A DNA stretch of 64,000 bases from Candidatus Thiodiazotropha sp. (ex Codakia rugifera). Lineage in GTDB: Bacteria; Pseudomonadota; Gammaproteobacteria; Chromatiales; Chromatiaceae. The notes under the pieces were generated by a model. The model was not told where the DNA came from and ran no database searches. It worked only from the letters and a program-made list of their open reading frames with translations. Both the position numbers and the translations under genes were made by a program. Of the stretch, positions 57,737 through 64,000 are shown in pieces (the stretch's first letter is position 1; every line of letters begins with the position of its first letter). The stretch spans positions 806,001 to 870,000 of the forward strand of contig JAHXHN010000003.1 in assembly GCA_025656675.1 (NCBI GenBank). Reading direction: 5' to 3'.

Positions 57737-58879
57737 ATGAGACCCGAGAACTACGAAGCCCAACGCCAGCCACCGAGTAACGAGTATGAACTCAACTTCG
57801 GCCCCAACCATCCCGGTATCGAGGGCAACTATGCACTGAAGGTTAAACTGCACGGTGATGTGGTGATCGAGGCCAACGCCGACGGTGGATACCTGCATCG
57901 TGGTTTTGAAAAGCTGATGGAACAGCGACTGTGGATACAGAATATCGCCCTGGTGCCACGTATCTGTGTGCCTGATCCCTCACCCATGGAGCTCTGTTAC
58001 TCTATGGCGGTAGAACAACTCTGTGGTCTGGTGGTGCCTAAGCGTGCACAATGGATTCGAGTCCTCCAACTGGAACTCTCTCGTATAGCTGCTCATCTGT
58101 TCACATTTGGTGGGCATGCCGCCACTACCGGCATGTACAGCACCATGTATTGGGGTGTCACTGATCGCGATCTACTGCTTGACCTGTTCGAGGAGTTTAC
58201 GGGTGGTCGGGTCTACAGTATCTATAACATTCCTGGGGGTGTACGTCGGGAACTGCCACCAGGATTCCTGCAGCGTGTCACAGAGACACTCGATTATATC
58301 GAATCGCGCCTCCCCGACTATGACAACCTCTTTTTCAAAAATCAGGTATTTGTCAGACGCGCCAAGGGGGTTGGTGTCATGACCCGGGAACAGGCCCTGG
58401 CCTGGGGGGTTACCGGACCAAATCTACGGGCTACAGGGTTGGCATTCGATGTACGTCGGGACGATCCTTACCAGGTCTACGACCAGCTTGAATTCGAGAT
58501 TCCCACCGAAGAGAGCGGCGATGCGTGGGCACGCACACTGGTTCGGCGCCACGAACTGATGGAGAGTATTCGCATCCTACGGCAGGTTATCGATGCGCTG
58601 CCTGATATCCATGGTTCAATCCGCGCACCGATCCCCAATCCGCTGGCCTGGAATGTCCCTGCCGGGGAGACCTACACCCGGGTTGAATCGTCCAAGGGCG
58701 AGCTTTGTTACTACGTGGTTTCAGACGGAGGTCCAAAACCTTACCGGGTACATGTACGTGGTCCATCCTCCATGCATGCGGTTCAGGTACTGGAAAAACT
58801 CGCCATAGGATCGCGCATTGAGGATATAGCGCAGACGATGTTTTCCCTGGATGCCTGTCCACCTGAAGTGGATCGGTGA
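57737..58879 (+). CDS. NuoD/[NiFe]-large-subunit-like protein, Mbx-type (MbxL-like)
   Basis: The 380-residue protein belongs to the NuoD/[NiFe] hydrogenase large-subunit family (LNFGPNHPGIEGNYALK, YLHRGFEKLMEQRLW, GRVYSIYNIPGGVRRELP, and YVVSDGGPKPYRVHVRGPS). In hydrogenases each end has a CxxC pair binding NiFe. Here the N-terminal motif is RICVPDP with only Cys77, and the C-terminal motif is LDACPPEVDR with only Cys374, the second cysteine being Glu. Complex I NuoD lacks all four. One cysteine per pair is the pattern I recall for archaeal MbxL, the sulfane sulfur reductase catalytic subunit. A NiFe site cannot form, so hydrogenase activity is excluded. The actual substrate is open: sulfane sulfur, a quinone or another acceptor. 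Confidence 0.88.
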   Translation: MRPENYEAQRQPPSNEYELNFGPNHPGIEGNYALKVKLHGDVVIEANADGGYLHRGFEKLMEQRLWIQNIALVPRICVPDPSPMELCYSMAVEQLCGLVVPKRAQWIRVLQLELSRIAAHLFTFGGHAATTGMYSTMYWGVTDRDLLLDLFEEFTGGRVYSIYNIPGGVRRELPPGFLQRVTETLDYIESRLPDYDNLFFKNQVFVRRAKGVGVMTREQALAWGVTGPNLRATGLAFDVRRDDPYQVYDQLEFEIPTEESGDAWARTLVRRHELMESIRILRQVIDALPDIHGSIRAPIPNPLAWNVPAGETYTRVESSKGELCYYVVSDGGPKPYRVHVRGPSSMHAVQVLEKLAIGSRIEDIAQTMFSLDACPPEVDR

Positions 58880-58932
58880 GTTTTGAGTTTTGAGTTTTGA
58901 GTTTTGAGTTTTGAGTTTTGAGTTTTGAGTTA
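58878..58932. repeat. GAGTTTT heptamer tandem repeat, left end of insert
   Basis: More than seven tandem copies of GAGTTTT begin inside the stop codon of the NuoD-like gene (TGA at 58877-58879). They are complementary to the AAAACTC copies at 59332-59364, so the pair bound the four-helix-bundle gene as inverted ends. Confidence 0.92.
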
Positions 58933-58958
58933 ACAGAGTATTGCAGGGAGGCAACTGA

Positions 58959-59324
58959 ATGAGTAATGAAAAACATATTACCAAGAGAAAAAGGTTTGAA
59001 CTTGCAGTTAGAATTATACAACTTGCAAGATATTTACAGACTGAGAAGGACGAGTATATATTGTCCAAGCAAATTTTACGATCTGGTACTAGTATCGGTG
59101 CAGATATTGAAGAAGCAAGCGCGGGGCAGTCGAGAAGGGATTTCAGGTCCAAAATGTCAATTGCATCAAAAGAGGCTCGTGAAACTATGTATTGGCTTCG
59201 ATTAATGAAAAAGACAAGATTCGTGGAGAAAAAGTTGGCAGATTCTTTATTTCATGATTGCAGCGAACTGGTTTCCCTCTTGACATCAATCGTTAAAACT
59301 ACTGCACAGAGATGTGAAGCATGA
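58959..59324 (+). CDS. Four helix bundle protein (IVP/S23 family)
   Basis: The 121-residue protein matches the four-helix-bundle family first described as 23S rRNA intervening-sequence proteins, also related in fold to the accessory protein of diversity-generating retroelements. It shows FELAVRIIQLARYLQTEKDE, LSKQILRSGTSIGADIEEAS, KMSIASKEARETMYWLRLM, and a final LVSLLTSIVKT helix. GGGAGG lies 8 bases before the ATG. It sits inside the Mbx-like operon, bounded by inverted heptamer repeats, and its stop overlaps the next start (ATGA). It has no obvious role in the complex. I infer insertion as a repeat-bounded cassette. Confidence 0.9.
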   Translation: MSNEKHITKRKRFELAVRIIQLARYLQTEKDEYILSKQILRSGTSIGADIEEASAGQSRRDFRSKMSIASKEARETMYWLRLMKKTRFVEKKLADSLFHDCSELVSLLTSIVKTTAQRCEA

Positions 59325-61186
59325 AGGACCCAACTCAAAACTCAAAACTCAAAACTCAAAACTCTGTACTCATTGAGCACAGTGATTCCGGTTCGATTCT
59401 CAGCCCACTAAAGGCACTACAATTCTTAGCCCGCAAACCTGTCACCGTCCCTTTGGAACCCAGACCAGCTGCCGCCAACTATCGCGGCTTTCATCTTAAT
59501 GACAATGAAAAGTGTATTGGTTGCAGTTCCTGCCAAAAAGTCTGTGACAATGCCGCCATCACTATGGTCAAGGTTCCTCATCTGCCAGAAGATCCGGTTA
59601 ATGGCATTCGCAACCTGCGTCCAGCCATCGATTACGGACGCTGCTGCTGGTGCGCTCTGTGCGTCGATATCTGCCCAACCAGCGCCATCTCCCTGTCACG
59701 TGAGTATGTCCATATCTGCACACAGGAGGAGATTGACAGTTATTTCATCCTGCCCGATGAAACCGGTATCCACGGTGAATTCTACGGCCAGGGTTGGCAA
59801 AAAAGCGTTGACTCGGATCTACTCGATTTGGAACGCCAGCCAATGGCCGAGGTAGAGCCAGCAGCACGCATCGATAACTTCGATGAGATTGTCAACGGGT
59901 ATACAGACCAGCAAGCATTGATCGAAGCTTCCCGTTGCGTGCAATGCGGTATGTGCCACGATGCCTGCCCTACCCATATGGATGCACCAGAATACATTCG
60001 CGCCATCTGGCAGGGGAAGCCCGAAGAGGCAGTACGCTGGATCTATCAAAGCAATCCTTTTTCACATGTCTGTGGTCGGGTCTGCACCCATCGTTGTGAA
60101 GATGCCTGCTCCATCGGCAGACGTGGACAACCGGTCTCTATCCGTTGGCTGAAACGTTATGCGATGGATTCAGTGGATCATCAGCGTGTAAAAGAGATTG
60201 CGGCAGAGGGTAAGGTGGATTATTTGAGTGGCCGTCGAATTGCTGTTATCGGTGCGGGTCCTGCTGGGCTGACAGCAGCATACGATCTGGTCCGCAAAGG
60301 CCATGAGGTCAGTGTCTTCGAAGCCAGGAGTCATGCAGGGGGGATGCCACGCTACGGTATCCCGGAATACCGTCTGCCCTATGAAATACTCGATCGGGAT
60401 ATTGACGTGATCACCTCACTCGGGGTGAAGATACAGACCAATACCCGGGTTGGTAACGATATCGGCATGGATCAGTTACAGGCTGATTTTGATGCCGTTG
60501 TACTCGCAATCGGCCTCCATCTGGGGCGTTCCACCCGGATTCCCGGTGCTGAACACAAACAGGTCAGTAAGGCTGTCGATCTGCTGCGCAACATCACAGA
60601 TGGCGAGAAGTTCAAACTACCCAAGCAGGCAGTGGTGATTGGTGGTGGCAATGTCGCTATGGATATCGCCCGCAGTATAGCCCGCCTGCAGAAGCAGCGT
60701 TTTGGTGAGGTAAAAGTCACCGTCACCGCACTCGAGGATAAGGCGCATTTCCTGGCCGACCCAGTGGAGATCAAAGAGTGCAGTGAAGAAGGCATTGAGA
60801 TCTTCGATGCCCGTGGTCCTCAGGAGTGTATTGTCGAAAAAGGCCAGCTCAAGGGTTTACGAACATGGAAGGTTCGCTCCATTTTTGACGAACAGGGAAG
60901 ATTCGCTCCTGCTTATGATGAGAGTGACGAGCTTGTCCATGAGGGCGACATGATCATCGAGGCCATTGGCCAAATGTCGGATGTCAGTATACTCGGGGAA
61001 CAATTGACCGAGGAATTGGAATGGAACCGAGGCCGTATTCAGGTGGATGATAATGGCCATACCTCAGTCGATTGGTTGTGGGCCGCAGGAGACTGTGTCA
61101 AAGGTCCGGATGTAGTGCATGCTGTTGCGGATGGGCACAGGGTAGCAGCCAGTATTGAGCGGTGGCTGTCTGGAAGACAAAAATAA
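59321..61186 (+). CDS. Fusion: Mbx/NuoI-type ferredoxin plus GltD/NfnB-type NAD(P)H flavoprotein
   Basis: Residues 1-16 are encoded by the right-hand AAAACTC repeats (QNSKLKTQNS) and are not family sequence. Residues about 60-125 hold two [4Fe-4S] motifs (CIGCSSCQKVCDN, C65-C75; CCWCALCVDICPT, C108-C118), as in NuoI or MbxN. About 200-280 is a GltD-type Fe-S domain (CVQCGMCHDACPTH, HVCGRVCTHRCEDACSIG). FAD (VIGAGPAGLTAAYDL, about 307) and NAD(P)H (VVIGGGNVAMDIA, about 438) binding folds follow, and a C-terminal GDCVKGPDVVHAVADG. It should pass NAD(P)H electrons to the complex, or the reverse. No other start codon lies between the repeat and the conserved LSPLKALQFLARKP, so the insert seems to have supplied the start. 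Confidence 0.87.
   Translation: MKDPTQNSKLKTQNSVLIEHSDSGSILSPLKALQFLARKPVTVPLEPRPAAANYRGFHLNDNEKCIGCSSCQKVCDNAAITMVKVPHLPEDPVNGIRNLRPAIDYGRCCWCALCVDICPTSAISLSREYVHICTQEEIDSYFILPDETGIHGEFYGQGWQKSVDSDLLDLERQPMAEVEPAARIDNFDEIVNGYTDQQALIEASRCVQCGMCHDACPTHMDAPEYIRAIWQGKPEEAVRWIYQSNPFSHVCGRVCTHRCEDACSIGRRGQPVSIRWLKRYAMDSVDHQRVKEIAAEGKVDYLSGRRIAVIGAGPAGLTAAYDLVRKGHEVSVFEARSHAGGMPRYGIPEYRLPYEILDRDIDVITSLGVKIQTNTRVGNDIGMDQLQADFDAVVLAIGLHLGRSTRIPGAEHKQVSKAVDLLRNITDGEKFKLPKQAVVIGGGNVAMDIARSIARLQKQRFGEVKVTVTALEDKAHFLADPVEIKECSEEGIEIFDARGPQECIVEKGQLKGLRTWKVRSIFDEQGRFAPAYDESDELVHEGDMIIEAIGQMSDVSILGEQLTEELEWNRGRIQVDDNGHTSVDWLWAAGDCVKGPDVVHAVADGHRVAASIERWLSGRQK
59332..59364. repeat. AAAACTC heptamer tandem repeat, right end of insert
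   Basis: Five copies (AACTC then four AAAACTC units) are the reverse complement of the left-hand heptamers at 58878-58932. They are translated as the N-terminus of the ferredoxin-flavoprotein fusion. Confidence 0.9.
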
Positions 61187-61290
61187 TTTTGAATTATAAA
61201 TTATGAATTCTGGAGTTCGCTACGCTCATATTATATTTAATTAAGCTGTGCGCAAAGCACATGCTTCAATTCCAAAATGTTTATTGGAGG
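61187..61290. repeat. Palindromic intergenic repeat, copy C (inverted)
   Basis: Copy C has TTTTGAATTATAAATTATGA on the left and TTCAATTCCAAAATG on the right. Its core, GGAGTTCGCTACGCTCATAT with GCTGTGCGCAAAGCACAT, is the reverse complement of the core in copies A and B, with differences. It fills the gap before the rubrerythrin-like gene. Confidence 0.7.
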
Positions 61291-61295
61291 ATTGC

Positions 61296-61799
61296 ATGAC
61301 AGAAGGCCACAGTAGCGGTTACGAAAGACTGCAATCGAAAAAAAGCCTTGCAGAGATCCTTGAGATCGCGGTTGAGTTCGAACGCACTGCACGTGATTTC
61401 TATACTGACTTGATTCCCAAAGTCAGTAAACAGATCCGTTATCTGGTGGAGGAGCTGGCCGAAGAGGAGCAGCACCATTTTAATCTGTTCAACGAACTCA
61501 AGTCCCGACCCGATATTGAACAGTATATCCATGCCATGGTCGACACACCCGCCAGCGACCAGCGATTTTCCGACGCCATACAGCTTCCCGATTTGGGCGA
61601 AAAACCAGACGACCAGGCAGTCCTGCAATTTGCCTTGGGACGTGAGCATGCCGCTATGGAACAATACCGCTCACTGGCTGAAAGCACTGACGAGGGACCG
61701 ATCAAGGCGTTATTTCTGTTTCTCGCCAATGAAGAGACCCTACACAAAAACCAACTGGAAAAACTCTATTACGAGACTATCCACAGCGGTGGTGTTTGA
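61296..61799 (+). CDS. Rubrerythrin-like diiron ferritin-family protein
   Basis: The 167-residue protein has the ferritin-like four-helix fold with diiron ligands: EFERTARDFY, EELAEEEQHHFNLF (ExxH), GREHAAMEQYRSL and NEETLHKNQLEKLYYE. The C-terminal rubredoxin domain of classic rubrerythrin is missing, as in COG1633-type proteins. The likely role is peroxide or oxygen detoxification near the oxygen-sensitive Fe-S complex encoded upstream. TTGGAGG lies 5 bases before the ATG at 61296; an upstream in-frame start at 61248 lies within repeat sequence. Confidence 0.87.
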   Translation: MTEGHSSGYERLQSKKSLAEILEIAVEFERTARDFYTDLIPKVSKQIRYLVEELAEEEQHHFNLFNELKSRPDIEQYIHAMVDTPASDQRFSDAIQLPDLGEKPDDQAVLQFALGREHAAMEQYRSLAESTDEGPIKALFLFLANEETLHKNQLEKLYYETIHSGGV

Positions 61800-61977
61800 T
61801 CAGGCTCAATAAATCTTATGAATTTTCTTATTTGTAGTGGCGCCACAGCTACATTAGGCTACTCTTATGTAGTAATGGAAACTACCCTATTTTCTTGGTT
61901 GGCAAGCTAAGAAAGTACTCTGTTAACACAATGTATAGTGTGTTCATGGCAGAACCCTATGCCATGCAGAGGACTGA

Positions 61978-63408
61978 ATGAAAAAGCGACACTTTTTGGG
62001 TGCAGTCCAGCACCCCGTGCACTTCTTGGTCTTTGATTTACACTTTCTAGCACCCATACTTTTATTCCTATTTCTTTGGCCTGGTATGGGCAATGCCAAC
62101 CCTCAAACCAAATCATTCGATCTTGATCAGGCCATTGCCACTGCATTGGAAAACAATCGCCTTAGAACCATCTCCCAGCAATCGCTGGAAATTGCTGAGG
62201 CCCAATATCAGCAGGCGCAATCCACCTTCTGGCCCTCATTGAGCCTCAATGCCAGTTTCATGCGCCGGGATGAAACGGCCATCTTTGAATATCCAGAACA
62301 AAATTTCGATGTTGCACCCGGAATGTTGCCGCCAGTGAACGTACCCGCACAAGATATCGATATGCTAGGCCGGGACACCTCACTCTACTCCCTTGAAATG
62401 AGCTATCCCATCTATACCGGCGGGAAAAGATCCAGCCTGATCGAGCAAGCGCGCATTGGCGTCGATATCGCCGCAAAGGAGGTCCGTAGAACAGACCTGC
62501 AGGTGGTTCAGGATGTAAAGCGCTATTATTATGCCGCACTCTATACTCAGCAATTGAGAGACCTGGCGGAAGACATCACCATCTCATTCGAGGTATTGAG
62601 GGACATCACTCAAGCCTTTTATGAGGGAGGATCCGATTCAGTCAACAAGCTTGATCTTTTACAGAGCAGACTTGCCCATGCACTGGCAGAGGCAACCTAT
62701 GAGGAACTCGCTGGAAAACACAAATCGGCACTTGCTGCCCTCACTTTTACAATGGGTCTGGGCTGGCGTGACCAGATCCATCTCAGTGCACAGTCTTATC
62801 CTGAGTCGATTGACAGCTTAAAGCTGGACCAATTGATCGAACAGGCATTGAGCTTCAACCCCCAGATCGAGCAACTGTCTTTGGCCGTGGAGGCCTACGG
62901 CGCAAAGATCGATGAGGCGAAGAGTGACCACTACCCCACTATTGGTTTACGTGCTTCCTACGATGTTTTCGATAATGAGCTGAATGGCGGCCTCAGTGTC
63001 GATGAAAATAAGCGCTCCTGGCAGTTGGGTATAGGTATGCAACTCAAGCTATTCAACGGTGGGCGCACCAAACATCATGTTTCGGCAGCCAAGGTTGGGC
63101 AGGCACAAAAAGAACAACAGAAACTACTGATCAGTGAAAGTATCGCCACACAGGTTAAACACCTTTTTCTGCAAACAAAATCCGCGAGAAAACAGATCGA
63201 GATCACTCAACAGGCGGTTGCCACTTCACAAGAAAATCGCGATCTGAGTAATCGAGCCTACCAGACAGGTGCCGTAAAAACAGAAAAGGTCATCGAGGCA
63301 AACCTTTTAGATGCCTTGGTTCGGGCCAACCATTCCCGTGCATTGCACGATCAGGCGCTTCATTTAGCTGAAATTGCCTATTTGCTGGGTAAAGAGGTAG
63401 TTGAGTAA
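61978..63408 (+). CDS. TolC-family outer membrane protein
   Basis: The 476-residue protein has a signal region (ILLFLFLWPGMGNA) and the two TolC/OEP repeats (LDQAIATALENNRLRTISQQ, GGKRSSLIEQARIGVDIAAK; LIEQALSFNPQIEQLSLAVE, FNGGRTKHHVSAAKVGQAQK), with long coiled-coil helices. It forms a trimeric outer membrane exit duct. No membrane-fusion or inner-membrane pump gene lies upstream; one may follow outside the window. GAGGA lies about 6 bases before the ATG. A PhnD-like gene starts 18 bases after its stop. Confidence 0.9.
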   Translation: MKKRHFLGAVQHPVHFLVFDLHFLAPILLFLFLWPGMGNANPQTKSFDLDQAIATALENNRLRTISQQSLEIAEAQYQQAQSTFWPSLSLNASFMRRDETAIFEYPEQNFDVAPGMLPPVNVPAQDIDMLGRDTSLYSLEMSYPIYTGGKRSSLIEQARIGVDIAAKEVRRTDLQVVQDVKRYYYAALYTQQLRDLAEDITISFEVLRDITQAFYEGGSDSVNKLDLLQSRLAHALAEATYEELAGKHKSALAALTFTMGLGWRDQIHLSAQSYPESIDSLKLDQLIEQALSFNPQIEQLSLAVEAYGAKIDEAKSDHYPTIGLRASYDVFDNELNGGLSVDENKRSWQLGIGMQLKLFNGGRTKHHVSAAKVGQAQKEQQKLLISESIATQVKHLFLQTKSARKQIEITQQAVATSQENRDLSNRAYQTGAVKTEKVIEANLLDALVRANHSRALHDQALHLAEIAYLLGKEVVE

Positions 63409-63426
63409 CATATTAATAGGTAACTC

Positions 63427-64000
63427 ATGGCTAATCAGTCCCTCAGTAGCGTCATATTAACGTTATTTTTACTAGTGACGCTTTGTTCCTCATCCACTGT
63501 TATAGCTACAGAGCATAGTACGATACGGGTGGGTGGCAGTGCTGAATCCATATATGAGATTAAAACATCAGATGTGGAGATTGTTTTTACTCTGCTGTTT
63601 AATGAAATGTTCAAAGATCTGGATGAGCAATTTGCAATTAAGATCTACGATACAGATGCCGATCTAGCTTCGAATGTCAGCAACCGCAATCTCGATGTTG
63701 TTTTTACAAATACTACACATTTTCTTGAAATAGAAGATCACCTACGCAGCAATGCATCTTTTGCTGTACAGCATGGTGCATCAATCAAACCCAAAATCTT
63801 TCTGCTGGTTAGAAAAGATAGTGGTATAGCGCAATTGAAACAATTAAGGAACAAGAAAATTGCGATTCCAACGGGACATAATGTTGGAGAGCTTTTTCTC
63901 GATGTTGAATTACTGCGTTTAGGCCTGCCCGTTTCGGAAAACTATTTCTCTGAGATCCGTCGATCCAAAGAATCCAATGCGGCAATCGTAAATCTTTTTT
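63427..64000 (+). CDS. PhnD-like periplasmic binding protein (partial, runs off the window)
   Basis: At least 191 residues are encoded before the window ends. A signal peptide (SVILTLFLLVTLCSSSTVIA) is followed by a PhnD/type 2 binding fold: IRVGGSAESIYEIKTSDVEI, LDVVFTNTTHFLEI, and LKQLRNKKIAIPTGHNVGEL. The domain plan parallels the PhnD-like protein at 21722-22567, though the sequences are divergent. It is 18 bases downstream of the TolC-family gene, so co-transcription is likely. Whether a GGDEF or kinase partner follows cannot be seen. Confidence 0.78.
   Translation, partial: MANQSLSSVILTLFLLVTLCSSSTVIATEHSTIRVGGSAESIYEIKTSDVEIVFTLLFNEMFKDLDEQFAIKIYDTDADLASNVSNRNLDVVFTNTTHFLEIEDHLRSNASFAVQHGASIKPKIFLLVRKDSGIAQLKQLRNKKIAIPTGHNVGELFLDVELLRLGLPVSENYFSEIRRSKESNAAIVNLF

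Noticed and set aside
57737-58879. Group 4 [NiFe] hydrogenase large subunit
   Set aside because: Only one cysteine of each CxxC pair is present, so a NiFe centre cannot be bound; no hydrogenase maturation genes are nearby.
58878-59364. CRISPR array or diversity-generating retroelement
   Set aside because: The heptamers are contiguous with no spacers, and there is no reverse transcriptase or template repeat; the IVP-type protein alone does not make such a system.

Overview
The window reads as chromosome of a gammaproteobacterial sulfur oxidiser, probably in or near the Chromatiales/Sedimenticola-type lineages. I infer this from reverse-type dissimilatory sulfite reductase genes (dsrAB), a DUF3012 lipoprotein, a YgbA-type NO-linked protein, many PAS/GGDEF/EAL signalling proteins and generally gammaproteobacterial housekeeping genes (gshA, pcm, uvrB, tRNA-Val, tRNA-Asn). 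The assignment comes from reading protein motifs, not from a database search.

Layout. (1) 1-10.7 kb: a two-receiver response regulator divergent from dsrA-dsrB, a second-type EF-G, a DUF924 protein, two small envelope proteins and gshA. (2) 11.1-11.4 kb: a non-coding MITE-like element with perfect 26-bp inverted ends and nested hairpins. Its edge supplies the stop codon of a membrane/repeat protein. (3) 12.8-21.4 kb: a carbohydrate module. It holds an unknown conserved protein, a gluconokinase-gluconolactonase fusion, a GH63/MGH1-like glycosidase, an amylo-1,6-glucosidase and a glucose-1-dehydrogenase-like SDR. Together they could take glucan-derived glucose through gluconolactone and gluconate to 6-phosphogluconate. 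(4) 21.7-39.5 kb: signalling and secretion. It holds a PhnD-like binding protein with a GGDEF/EAL protein, a secreted subtilase, a giant multi-PAS kinase with two downstream response regulators, a hybrid kinase and a decayed fragment of a related kinase. (5) 40.1-45.2 kb: housekeeping (tRNA-Val, pcm, uvrB, aspC, a FimT/GspH pilin, tRNA-Asn). (6) 45.2-49.3 kb: a gene-poor accessory stretch after tRNA-Asn with small orphan proteins, including a pair of paralogues. (7) 49.4-61.8 kb: a 13-subunit respiratory complex of the Mrp-antiporter/complex-I superfamily, followed by a rubrerythrin-like protein. (8) 62.0-64.0 kb: a TolC-family protein and the start of a second PhnD-like gene.

The most striking system is region 7. 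The gene order is MnhE, F, G, DUF4040, MbhE+MnhB, MnhC, MnhD, a second antiporter-like subunit, then NuoH-, NuoB-, NuoC- and NuoD-like subunits and a ferredoxin subunit. This matches, subunit by subunit, the archaeal membrane-bound sulfane sulfur reductase (MBS/Mbx), not bacterial complex I or a hydrogenase. The large subunit keeps one cysteine from each of the two [NiFe]-binding CxxC pairs, and the small subunit has CxxC instead of complex I's tandem CC. The ferredoxin subunit is fused to a GltD/NfnB-type NAD(P)H flavoprotein. Junctions between peripheral-arm genes are occupied by a family of palindromic repeats. One repeat-bounded insert carries a four-helix-bundle (IVP/S23) gene and appears to have supplied the start codon of the flavoprotein. 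An Mbx-like ion-translocating NAD(P)H-linked complex beside rDsr genes in a proteobacterium is worth a close look.
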